Source: Kineosporia babensis (lineage in GTDB: Bacteria; Actinomycetota; Actinomycetes; Actinomycetales; Kineosporiaceae). Taken from it: a stretch of DNA of 64,000 nt. This document shows, in pieces, positions 35,067-43,655 of the stretch. The translations under genes were made by a program, and so were the position numbers. The DNA lies in contig NZ_JAJOMB010000001.1 in the NCBI RefSeq assembly GCF_021129305.1, positions 620,001 to 684,000 on the forward strand. The letters are read 5' to 3'. How positions within the stretch are numbered: the stretch's first letter is position 1; every line of letters begins with the position of its first letter. The notes under the pieces were generated by a model that saw only the letters and a list, made by a program, of their open reading frames with translations, was not told the origin of the DNA and did not search any database.

Positions 35067-37142
35067 GTGCCGTCCAATCGGTTGACGCGTATCGCCATCC
35101 CGGTGGCGATCGTGATCGTCGTGCTCATGATGGTCGTGCCGCTGCCGGCCGCCCTGCTGGACGTGCTGCTGGCCCTGAACATCGGGGTCAGCCTGATCGT
35201 CCTGCTGGTCGCGCTGCAGGTGAAGCGGGTTCTCGACTTCGCCATCTTCCCGACCGTGGTGCTGGTGGCGACCATCTTCCGGCTCGCGCTGAACGTCAGC
35301 TCGACCCGGCTGGTGCTGCGCGACGGCTTCGCCGGGCACGTGATCGAGGCCTTCGGTCACATCGTGATCGGGTCCAACCTGATCATCGGTCTGGTCATCT
35401 TCGCCATCCTGATCATCATCCAGCTGGTCGTGGTCACCAACGGTGCGGCCCGGGTCGCCGAGGTCGGCGCCCGGTTCACCCTGGACGCGATGCCGGGCAA
35501 GCAGATGGCGATCGACGCCGACCTGAACTCCGGCCTGATCGACGAGGACACCGCCCGTCAGCGCCGTAAAGACGTTGCGGCCGAGGCAGACTTCTACGGC
35601 GCGATGGACGGTGGCACCAAGTTCGTCAAGGGCGACGCCATGGCCGCCATCATCATCACCCTGGTCAACCTGATCGGTGGCTTCGCGATCGGCATGCTGC
35701 AGCGCGGCATGCCGGCCGGGGAGGCGATCCAGACCTACAGCCTGCTCAGCGTCGGTGACGGCCTGGTCTCGCAGATCCCGGCGCTGCTGATGTCGGTGGC
35801 CACCGGTGTGATCGTGACCCGCTCGACCGGGGCCGGGGATGTCGGTACCGACCTGATCCAGCAGCTCGGCCGCAACCGCCAGGCGCTGATGATCGGCGGC
35901 GGCTCGCTGATCGGGCTGTGCCTGATCCCGGGCATGCCCAAGGTCCCGTTCCTGATCGTCGGCGGCCTGGTGCTGTTCCTGGCCTTCCGGGCCAACGACG
36001 CCTCGATGGACGACGAGCCCACCACCTCGGCCGCCTCCGGTGCCATCGCGATGCCCTCGGGGCAGGTGGCGATGCCGGCCGGCACGGGCACCGGGGACCC
36101 GGTCACCGACTCGCTCCGGGTCGACCCGCTGGAACTGCTGCTCTCCCCCGACGCGGTCGACCTGGTCGACACCGCCCGCGGCGGAGACCTGCTGGACCGA
36201 GTGCGGGCCCTGCGCCGCAAGACCGCCCTGGACCTGGGCCTGGTGCTGCCGCCGGTGCGTACCCGGGACGGCGCGATGCTGGCTCCGGGCACCTACGAGA
36301 TCCGGATCGGTGGCAGCAGCGTGGCCACCGGCGAGGCCCCGCCCGGGCACCTGCTGGCGATCGGCGACTCGATGGACGGCCTGCCCGGCCGCCACACCAC
36401 CGAGCCGGTGTTCGGCCTGCCCGCGGTCTGGGTCCCGATCGAGTACCGCGCCTCGGCTGAACTGGCCGGCGCCACCATCGTCGAGCGTGCGGCTGTGGTC
36501 ACCACCCACCTGGCCGAGATGGTCCGGCAGAACGCGTCCCGGCTGCTCAGCCTGGACGACACCCGCGACCTGCTCGAGGTGCTCAAGGGTGACCGGCCGG
36601 CTGCGGTCGAGGAACTGGTGCCGGCCGTGCTGCCGCTCTCGGCGGTGCAGCGGCTGCTCCAGGGCCTGCTCGACGAGCAGGTCTCGATCCGCGACCTCGG
36701 CCGGGTGCTGGAGGGCGTGGGCCAGCGGGCGCGCACCTCCAACGACCCGGACGCCCTGCTCGAGGCCGCCCGCTCGGCCCTCGGCCCGGCCCTGGCGGCG
36801 CAGTACGTACGCGACGGCGTGCTGCGTGCGATCACCCTCGAACCCGCGGTCGAGACCCAGATCGGCGAGGCCCTGCGCGCCGGTGAGCAAGGCGTCGTGA
36901 TCGCGCTCGACCCGGTCCAGGCCCAGCGCCTGGTCGCGGACATCTCTTCTCTGCAGACCGCTGCCGAACAGCGTGGTGAGCTGCCGGTCCTGCTGATCTC
37001 CGGACCCCTGCGGCTGCCCATGCGGCGGCTGCTGCGCGGTTCGCTGCCCCAGCTGCCCGTCATCGCCTTCACCGAGGCGACCGGCATTCACCAGATCGAG
37101 ACCGTCGGACAGGTGAGTAGTAGTCATGAATTTGCTTCTTGA
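35067..37142 (+). CDS. flhA: Flagellar export gate protein FlhA
   Basis: Proton-driven export-gate component with a cytoplasmic ring. GTG 35067 is preferred because GGAGGT lies 8 nt upstream and the length (691 aa) matches the family; an ATG at 35019 is an alternative. It has about eight membrane helices in residues ~10-310, the FHIPEP-family region (VVTNGAARVAEVGARFTLDAMPGKQMAIDADLN, DEDTARQRRKDVAAEADFYGAMDG) and a full C-terminal cytoplasmic domain (residues ~340-691). The FlhF-like gene starts inside its last 17 bases. Confidence 0.96.
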   Translation: MPSNRLTRIAIPVAIVIVVLMMVVPLPAALLDVLLALNIGVSLIVLLVALQVKRVLDFAIFPTVVLVATIFRLALNVSSTRLVLRDGFAGHVIEAFGHIVIGSNLIIGLVIFAILIIIQLVVVTNGAARVAEVGARFTLDAMPGKQMAIDADLNSGLIDEDTARQRRKDVAAEADFYGAMDGGTKFVKGDAMAAIIITLVNLIGGFAIGMLQRGMPAGEAIQTYSLLSVGDGLVSQIPALLMSVATGVIVTRSTGAGDVGTDLIQQLGRNRQALMIGGGSLIGLCLIPGMPKVPFLIVGGLVLFLAFRANDASMDDEPTTSAASGAIAMPSGQVAMPAGTGTGDPVTDSLRVDPLELLLSPDAVDLVDTARGGDLLDRVRALRRKTALDLGLVLPPVRTRDGAMLAPGTYEIRIGGSSVATGEAPPGHLLAIGDSMDGLPGRHTTEPVFGLPAVWVPIEYRASAELAGATIVERAAVVTTHLAEMVRQNASRLLSLDDTRDLLEVLKGDRPAAVEELVPAVLPLSAVQRLLQGLLDEQVSIRDLGRVLEGVGQRARTSNDPDALLEAARSALGPALAAQYVRDGVLRAITLEPAVETQIGEALRAGEQGVVIALDPVQAQRLVADISSLQTAAEQRGELPVLLISGPLRLPMRRLLRGSLPQLPVIAFTEATGIHQIETVGQVSSSHEFAS

Positions 37143-40100
37143 AGGTGACGACCTCGAGGCCCTGCTGATCCGGGCACGCCGCGAGGGTGGGCCGTTCGCC
37201 CGTATCGTCCGTGCGGAAAAAGTTCGCAGAGGTGGGATATTCGGCTTCTTCGCGAAAGAGGCGTTCGAGGTGGTGGTCGAGGCCCCGGGCGGGCTCGACG
37301 ACGATGAGCTGTCGTTGCCGGCCAGCCTGCCACCGGCCCGGATGCTGCCCGAACGCTCCGGGGCACGCGACCTCCTTACCCTGGCACAGCTGGCCGCGGG
37401 ACGGAAAAATATTGGCGGCCAGGGTAGTTCGGTGGACAAGGAGACCGCGCTGGCGATGGCCCGGCAGGCTGCGTTCGAGGCCGCAATGGCTTCCGACGAG
37501 TACTCGCCGATCCTGGATCTGCCGGTGGCGACGCGTCGGGGGCCGTCGTTCGACCCGTACGGGCAGGACGAGTTCCGCGAAACCTTGGATCTGACCGAGG
37601 TTCTAGGCACTCGCGGCTCCTCTTCCGAGGACTGGGACGAGCGTCTTGCCGATCAAGGGCAAGAGCAGAACCAGAGGACGCGGGGCCGCACCGTTCGGGG
37701 TGGCCGCCGGGGAGTTGGTCGGTCGGCGAGAGAGGCCGATGCCTTCGCTGAGGCCACGCATCCTGCTGCGGGTGGGCGGGCGGCTCGGGCTGCGCGCCTG
37801 GCCGAGATCGAGGCCGAGCAAGCTGCCGAAGTGGCCCGCCTGGCCGAGGAATCCCGGGCGGAGGAAGCTTTCCGGGCTGAAGAAGCTTTACATGCCGAAG
37901 AGGCGCTGAAGGCCGAGGAGGCCCTTAAGGCCGAAGTGGCCTTGCGGGCGCAGGAAGCCTTGCAGGCCGAGGAAGCGCGGCGAGCTGACGAGGCTGCGCA
38001 GGCCGAGGAGGCGCGGCGGGCGGAAGAAGCGCTGCGTGCGGAAGAGGCCCTGCGCGCCGACGAAGCCCTGCGCGCGGAGGAAGCTCTGCTGGCCGCAGAA
38101 GCGCTGAAGGCCGAGGAGGCCCTTAAGGCCGAAGAAGCCTTGCGGGCACAGGAAGCCTTGCAGACTGAAGAAGCTGCGCGCGCTGCGGAGGCCGACGAGC
38201 GTGAGGCGGCGCGGCGGGCTGAGGAAGCCGAGCTGGAGCGGGAAGCCCGGATCGCGGCCCGTGCCGAGGAGATCCGGGCCGAGCGGGCAGCAAAGGCAGC
38301 TCGCACGGCCAAGGCCAAGGCGGCAAAGGCGGCGGCCCGGGCTGCAGCTCGGTCGGCGGCGAAGGTTGCCCGTCAGACGGCCCGCAAGCAGGCCGTGGCG
38401 ACGAAGAAGGCCGAGAAGGAAGCGGCGGCGCGGTCGGCCGAGGGCAGGGCAGCAGACGTAACGGCCCAGCCGGGTGCCGACCGGGTGGTCGACCTCGAAG
38501 GGATCAGCGTCCGCACTTCCGGTGCCCCGAATCGTCCCAACGCGATCGAGGTCGACGAGGTGGAGGGCGTCTGGATCGCCACCTCGACGGACCAGGAACC
38601 CCAAGCCGCCAAGCCCGTCGCCCCGGTCCCCGCTGTCCCGTCCACCGAAATGGCCAAGCGCCGCCCACGCAAGGCTGCCCGCAAGGCCGCCCGCCAGATC
38701 GAGATCCCCGAGCCCGCGGCGCCGATGGCCGACGAGAACAACAGTGCCGGAGCCGAACTCGACTTCAGCCGACTGCGCCCGGCCTGGACACGTCCACGCA
38801 ACTCACGACCTTCCGCCCGAAAGCGGTCGCTGTTCAACGACCTGCTCACCGACGATCGGCCGGGCATCCGGGTGGAAGTGACCTCTGAGCCGCCGTTCGG
38901 GGGACAGTCCGCTCAAGCCCACGCGGCGCCGCCGCTCAACACCGACGAGGTTTCTTCCGATCCATCGACCGTGAGGGACATTCCAAAGCTTCTCCCGCTT
39001 CCCCCCAAGGCCCGCTCCGGCGATACCGGCCGCGGGTCTGCGGGTGACTCCACCGGGGCGTCCTCCGAATCGTCATCAGGCAACTCCGGGCAGGGGAACA
39101 CTGCGGCGCCCAGTGAAGACCAGGCTGCCGCACCTGCCTCGGCCACCCCCATCCCGACCCAGCCCGTGTCCCCCTTCGACGAGCCTCCCGCGGAAGCCGA
39201 GTCCGACAGCTCCGAGGCAGACCTCATCGCAAAGTGGGCAGACCCCACCGGCCCGGGCAGCCTGGTGACCCCGCCTGTGCCAGCAATTCCGGCTCCGTAC
39301 GTCCCGGCCGATCCGACCGCTCAGGCTGCGTCGACTGCCCCAGACACCACGACCGCTCCGACCGGTTCGACACCTCCGGTCAGCCCGCCGGCGCCGTCCG
39401 GTTGGGCGACTGCAGCCACTGCGACAACGGCGGCCGACCCGACAACTGCGCCTGTCCCGACAACTGCGCCCAGTCCGACGGCTCCGGCTGATTGGCTGAG
39501 CGCGGCCGACTCGACGGCATTGGCTGACTCGACGGCACCGGCTCACTGGTTGGGCGCCGCCGACTCGACGGCGCCGGACGCCTCAGCTGCTCCGGTCTAC
39601 CCGCCCAGCGACCAGCCCGATGCGACAGCGCATTGGGCGCAGCCGCCGGCCGCAGACCCGCAGTTCGAAATCCCGAAGCTGGCCCCGGCAACACCGGTCG
39701 CACCGATGCCGCCGATCCCGGCCGTGCCGAGCTTCGCACCGGAAGCACTGGCCGAGCAGGCCCAGCCACTACCGCCTGAGCAGTTCGGGGCGTACGAAGG
39801 TGCGGTCGAGTTCAGCCAGCCCGACGCGTCCTCTGGTGCTGCTCGTCCCGAATCGGATTTGGCCTACGGACAGCCGGATGCGCCGTCCCCGTTCGCCGGA
39901 TTCGAGGCGCCTTCCCCCTTCACCCAGCCCGATTCCGCCCAGCCCGAATTCGCCCAAGCCGACTCAGCCCAGCCCGAATTCGCCCAGCCCGGCTCAGCCC
40001 AGCCTGACTCAGCCCAGCCCTACAACCAGGTCGCCCCCGCAAGCTGGGCCGCGCCTCTTCCCGGCCAAGGCGACTCGGCGATCACGTCTCCGTGGGCCAC

Positions 40101-43100
40101 ACCGGCGTCCCCGGGGGCAACAAACCCCACGCCGTTCAACGCGCCGCCCGCCAACGCGACCCCGGCCAACCCAACACCCGTCAACACCGCACCGGCCAGC
40201 CCCGTCCCCACAAGTCCGTCGACTGAGCTCAGCGCGTTGGCCGCCACCGCCCCGCGCGCCACGACGGTCCTACCCAAGAGCAAGACCCGCCGCTCGAAGA
40301 AGAACGTGCCGATCCAAAGGACAACACAAGTGGTCAACCCCGCGCCGCTCCAACCTGCCGCGCAGAACGTGCCAACTCCCGCAACGCCGCCCGAGCAGGC
40401 CGTCCCCGCTGAGACCACGCCAGGGGAAGAGTCCGGCCGTCACCGTCCGCGGCGCGACCGCAGCCGCGCTCGCCACACCGGTCCGGGCACTGACCCCTCG
40501 CTGGGTTCTCCCGACGGGGCCAGTCCGCTTGCGCCCCTGTCGGCCGCCCGCGCGGAGGTAGAGACACCGGCCGAGGGTGGGTTCAAGCTGTTCGGCATTC
40601 GCTTCGGTGGCAAGAAGAAGAAAACAAAGGACGCATCAACTCCCCAATCGTTCCAAGCCCACACATCGGCGGTCGAGGGCTCAGCGAACCCGGCAGCCGC
40701 CCCGATCCCGGCGCAGTACCCGGGCAGCACGGGCCTGGGCAACCCGGCGATGGCCAGCGCGGCCTGGGCCCGAGAGCCCGTGAGCGAGGGCGACTCCGAT
40801 GAAGGCAACTCCAGTACGGGCACTCCGCCCGTCGGGAACGCACCCTTGGCAAGCAGTGAAACGGCCAAAACGGGCACGGTCAGCGCGGTTACAAGTGACC
40901 CGACGCTAGGCAACTCGAACTGGGGCACGGCACCTGCCGCTGATCCGTCCACGGGTGCCGGGGCCACTGGTGCTCCGTCCGCCAGTAACAGCCTGGGCAA
41001 TCCGGCGGTGGCTGGTCCCACGACAAGTAACCCGGCCATCGGAGGCCACGAGACGTCGGCGCCCATGCCGCGACCCGACGCGTCCAGCGAGGCCGCCGCC
41101 GGCCATCCACCCGCGTGGGAAGTCATGGCGGCCCGGGCAAGCAGTGCCGCCACCGCTGGTGAAGTGTCCGCAGCCGAGGCGGTAATGGCCGCGAACCAGA
41201 CAGCAGACGCTCCGGGCGCCGATGTTGGTCCCGTCGGCGAAGCGCACCTGAGCACCGAAACAGACCTGGGTTCCGAGGCAGGTCTGGGTTCCGGGGCAGG
41301 CCTAGTTTCCGAAACAGGCCTGAGGTCCGGGGCAGGCACAGGTTCCGAAACAGGCCTGGGTTCCAGCGCCGACACAGGCTCCGGTACAGACCTAGGTTCC
41401 GGTACAGACCTAGGTTCCGGTACAGACCTAGGTTCCGGTACAGACCTAGGTTCCGGAGCAGGCCTGGGTTCCGGAGCAGGCACGGGCTCCGAAACAGGCC
41501 TGGGTGCCGGGGCAGGCATAAGCTCCGGTACAGGCCTGGGTTCCGGGACAAGTCTGGGTTCCGAGACTGGTCTGGGTTCCGAGACTGGTCTGGGTTCCGA
41601 GACTGGTCTGGGTTCCGAGACTGGTCTGGGTTATGAAGTGGACCTGGGTTACGAAGCTGGTCTGGGCTACGAGGCATCCCTCGGCTACGGAGCAGACCTG
41701 GGCTACGAAGCAAGTACTGGTTACGAAGCGGGCCTGGGCTACGGAGCGGACCTCGGTTACGAAGCAGGTCCAGGCTCGGAGCACGGCACTGGCCTTGAAA
41801 AGGCTACGAACACCGAGGCAGATGTGAGCGCCGAGACAAGCGCCAGCTTCGGAACGGATGCTGGTCTCGCCGCGGGCGAAGATGCCCCGAACTACCCATT
41901 CGCAGAAGCGCTTCCAACCGCTGCGCCGGATCAGAGCGCGGCAGCGAAGACGAGCACCACCCCTCAGCCCGTCTTCGCTGACCACGAAGTCCAGTTCCTC
42001 GCACCGAGTCTGCCCGCCCCAAGCACCTCCCCGGAACAGAGCCAGACCGCCGGCCTTCAGCTCGACACCGCCCGACCGACCGAGAGTCCCAGCGCAGAGG
42101 TGACCGACATGAGCGCGCAGTCCATCGTTCCTGCGCAGGCCATCGTTCCGGCCCAACCCGGGGCGCCCGAGACCGAAAACGCTCCATCCGGAACCATCAC
42201 GGCCGAAACTGTGACTGCCGAAACCGTGACGGCTGAAACCGCAACAACCGAGAGCGTCTCGCCCTGGGACGTCCCGACCGACGACGACCCCGCCTGGGCC
42301 AACCCGACCGACACGAACAACCCAGCCAACTCAGCCAACTCAGCCAACCCCGCTGAACCGGCCAACCCGGAGTTCGACGAGAACCAGCCCGTGACCGCCT
42401 GGGCGTTCCAGCCCGACCCGGCCCCGGCGTCCTCAATTTCGGAAGCGGACCACCCCGGCCCCGAGACGTTCGAGCACGAACCGCCGTTGCCCGTCCCGAC
42501 CGCCCCGCTGTCCCTGACCGACTTCCTGATCAGCCACGCCACCAGCCACCCCGAAAGCCCCGAGAACCCCGAGAGCCCCAACAACCCAACCCCCACCGAG
42601 CAGCAAGAACACCAGATCAGCGACCGCTCGGCCGAGTTCGACCATGCCTTCGACTTCGAGCAGGTGCGCGCGGGCGTCCAGGCCGGTCTGGAGACCGCCG
42701 AGCGGATCGCCGCGGGCCTGGCCCTGGCGTCGGACAAGCTGGCCCTGACCAATCTTGGCGTGCCGGCCGACTGGGCCGCCAACCTGCCGCTCGGAGACCG
42801 GTTCATGGCCGTGGTCGAGATGCTCGCCGAGATGCCGGAGGTGAGCATCTCCGAGGACATCGAGGTGGTCGCGGTGGTCGGCCCGCCCGAGGTGGTCGGC
42901 CTCGAAGCCGCCCGCACCGCAGTGGATCTGCCGCACAACGGTGGCCCGCGGATGGTGGTCACGATCCCGCACGAGGTGGGCCCGGACCGGCTCGACGCGA
43001 TGAACCTGGTCGCCGCGATCCGTCCGGTGGTGGTCAGCATCCCGATCACTGCCGAGAGTGCCGAAGAAGCCGAGAAGATCCGCGGCGTGGTGCAGAACGT

Positions 43101-43344
43101 CAAGGCCGAGGCGGTGATCGCGGTGCTCGACGGCACCCGGTCGATGGCCGACAACCAGCGCTGGATGGAGTATCTGGGCAAGGTCGACGCAGTTGCCGTG
43201 GACGGTGTGCTGCACTCCGGCGCGCCGGCCGCGGTGATGGCCCTGGGCATTCCCGTGGTCCGCCTGGACGGCACGCCCGTCGACCGGATCGGCTGGGCCG
43301 CGCTGCTGTGCACCCAGCTCGCGGTGGGTGGCGCGACCTCGTGA
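37126..43344 (+). CDS. Giant FlhF-like protein (2072 aa) with repeat-rich centre and degenerate GTPase-like C-terminus
   Basis: It occupies the flhF position after flhA, overlapping it by 17 nt. Residues 1-60 resemble the FlhF N-terminus (DDLEALLIRARREGGPFARIV, then GGIFGFFAKEAFEVVVEA). Residues 245-352 are 18 tandem hexads of AEEALK/AEEALR type, then a very basic Ala/Lys/Arg helix (~375-445). A Pro/Ala/Ser/Thr-rich region follows, with pentapeptide QPDSA/QPEFA repeats (about 934-965) and 30 tandem hexads of LGSETG type (1376-1555). The last ~225 residues (1846-2072) are ordinary globular sequence resembling the FlhF SRP-GTPase in layout. Its P-loop position reads GPPEVVGLEAA (1919-1929), with no GKT. 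Ordinary FlhF is about 350-450 aa, so loss of GTPase activity is likely. Confidence 0.85.
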   Translation: MNLLLEGDDLEALLIRARREGGPFARIVRAEKVRRGGIFGFFAKEAFEVVVEAPGGLDDDELSLPASLPPARMLPERSGARDLLTLAQLAAGRKNIGGQGSSVDKETALAMARQAAFEAAMASDEYSPILDLPVATRRGPSFDPYGQDEFRETLDLTEVLGTRGSSSEDWDERLADQGQEQNQRTRGRTVRGGRRGVGRSAREADAFAEATHPAAGGRAARAARLAEIEAEQAAEVARLAEESRAEEAFRAEEALHAEEALKAEEALKAEVALRAQEALQAEEARRADEAAQAEEARRAEEALRAEEALRADEALRAEEALLAAEALKAEEALKAEEALRAQEALQTEEAARAAEADEREAARRAEEAELEREARIAARAEEIRAERAAKAARTAKAKAAKAAARAAARSAAKVARQTARKQAVATKKAEKEAAARSAEGRAADVTAQPGADRVVDLEGISVRTSGAPNRPNAIEVDEVEGVWIATSTDQEPQAAKPVAPVPAVPSTEMAKRRPRKAARKAARQIEIPEPAAPMADENNSAGAELDFSRLRPAWTRPRNSRPSARKRSLFNDLLTDDRPGIRVEVTSEPPFGGQSAQAHAAPPLNTDEVSSDPSTVRDIPKLLPLPPKARSGDTGRGSAGDSTGASSESSSGNSGQGNTAAPSEDQAAAPASATPIPTQPVSPFDEPPAEAESDSSEADLIAKWADPTGPGSLVTPPVPAIPAPYVPADPTAQAASTAPDTTTAPTGSTPPVSPPAPSGWATAATATTAADPTTAPVPTTAPSPTAPADWLSAADSTALADSTAPAHWLGAADSTAPDASAAPVYPPSDQPDATAHWAQPPAADPQFEIPKLAPATPVAPMPPIPAVPSFAPEALAEQAQPLPPEQFGAYEGAVEFSQPDASSGAARPESDLAYGQPDAPSPFAGFEAPSPFTQPDSAQPEFAQADSAQPEFAQPGSAQPDSAQPYNQVAPASWAAPLPGQGDSAITSPWATPASPGATNPTPFNAPPANATPANPTPVNTAPASPVPTSPSTELSALAATAPRATTVLPKSKTRRSKKNVPIQRTTQVVNPAPLQPAAQNVPTPATPPEQAVPAETTPGEESGRHRPRRDRSRARHTGPGTDPSLGSPDGASPLAPLSAARAEVETPAEGGFKLFGIRFGGKKKKTKDASTPQSFQAHTSAVEGSANPAAAPIPAQYPGSTGLGNPAMASAAWAREPVSEGDSDEGNSSTGTPPVGNAPLASSETAKTGTVSAVTSDPTLGNSNWGTAPAADPSTGAGATGAPSASNSLGNPAVAGPTTSNPAIGGHETSAPMPRPDASSEAAAGHPPAWEVMAARASSAATAGEVSAAEAVMAANQTADAPGADVGPVGEAHLSTETDLGSEAGLGSGAGLVSETGLRSGAGTGSETGLGSSADTGSGTDLGSGTDLGSGTDLGSGTDLGSGAGLGSGAGTGSETGLGAGAGISSGTGLGSGTSLGSETGLGSETGLGSETGLGSETGLGYEVDLGYEAGLGYEASLGYGADLGYEASTGYEAGLGYGADLGYEAGPGSEHGTGLEKATNTEADVSAETSASFGTDAGLAAGEDAPNYPFAEALPTAAPDQSAAAKTSTTPQPVFADHEVQFLAPSLPAPSTSPEQSQTAGLQLDTARPTESPSAEVTDMSAQSIVPAQAIVPAQPGAPETENAPSGTITAETVTAETVTAETATTESVSPWDVPTDDDPAWANPTDTNNPANSANSANPAEPANPEFDENQPVTAWAFQPDPAPASSISEADHPGPETFEHEPPLPVPTAPLSLTDFLISHATSHPESPENPESPNNPTPTEQQEHQISDRSAEFDHAFDFEQVRAGVQAGLETAERIAAGLALASDKLALTNLGVPADWAANLPLGDRFMAVVEMLAEMPEVSISEDIEVVAVVGPPEVVGLEAARTAVDLPHNGGPRMVVTIPHEVGPDRLDAMNLVAAIRPVVVSIPITAESAEEAEKIRGVVQNVKAEAVIAVLDGTRSMADNQRWMEYLGKVDAVAVDGVLHSGAPAAVMALGIPVVRLDGTPVDRIGWAALLCTQLAVGGATS
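37858..38181 (+). repeat. 18 tandem 18-bp repeats coding AEEALK-type hexads
   Basis: Eighteen consecutive degenerate 18-bp units inside the FlhF-like gene encode hexads such as AEEALK, AEEALR, AQEALQ and ADEALR (residues 245-352). They should form one long Glu/Ala/Lys/Arg helix. Confidence 0.9.
39925..40014 (+). repeat. Six tandem 15-bp repeats coding QPDSA/QPEFA
   Basis: Six consecutive pentapeptide units (QPDSA, QPEFA, QADSA, QPEFA, QPGSA, QPDSA) lie inside the FlhF-like gene. Confidence 0.85.
41251..41790 (+). repeat. 30 tandem 18-bp repeats coding LGSETG-type hexads
   Basis: Thirty uninterrupted 18-bp units encode hexads such as GSETGL, GSGTDL and GYEAGL. Two blocks are nearly exact at DNA level: about four copies of GGTTCCGGTACAGACCTA (41395-41455) and about four of GGTTCCGAGACTGGTCTG (41558-41630), indicating recent slippage or unequal exchange. 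Confidence 0.95.
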
Positions 43345-43637
43345 AGCCGCTGCTGGTCGGCTGCGCGATCGCGGCCGTGCTGGCGGGCCCGTCACTCTAT
43401 GCCCAGTACGCGGGGGGCGGACTCGACGGCGAGACCGCCCTCACCCGCTATCTGATCATGGCCGTGTTCTGCTCCATCGGCGCCGCGCTGATCCTGATGC
43501 TGATGGCGCGGTACCAGAAGGAGTGGGAGGCCAAGGACGAGGAAGAGGCCCGGGAGGCGGCCCAGAGCGCGGCCGAAGCCGACGCCCGGCGGGCCGCCGA
43601 AGAAGCCGAGGCCCGCCGCTCAGGCCAGCCCACCTGA
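43341..43637 (+). CDS. Small membrane protein coupled to the FlhF-like gene
   Basis: Start is the GTG at 43341, overlapping the preceding stop in GTGA, so it is translationally coupled. The 98-aa protein has two membrane helices (residues ~3-22 and ~38-62; MAVFCSIGAALILMLMA) and a charged Glu/Ala/Arg cytoplasmic tail (~63-98). The family is not recognised. As the last gene of the flhA unit, it could anchor or partner the FlhF-like protein. It converges on nadE, with only 18 bp between stops. Confidence 0.8.
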   Translation: MKPLLVGCAIAAVLAGPSLYAQYAGGGLDGETALTRYLIMAVFCSIGAALILMLMARYQKEWEAKDEEEAREAAQSAAEADARRAAEEAEARRSGQPT

Positions 43638-43655
43638 GAACTCGAGCCTAGGAAC

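Noticed and set aside
34899-37610. 903-aa minus-strand open frame
   Set aside because: It lies opposite flhA and the start of the FlhF-like gene and has the composition of a shadow frame (Asp/His/Gln/Arg-rich).
41251-41790. Possible CRISPR array
   Set aside because: Repeats are contiguous 18-bp coding units without spacers, in frame inside a large gene.
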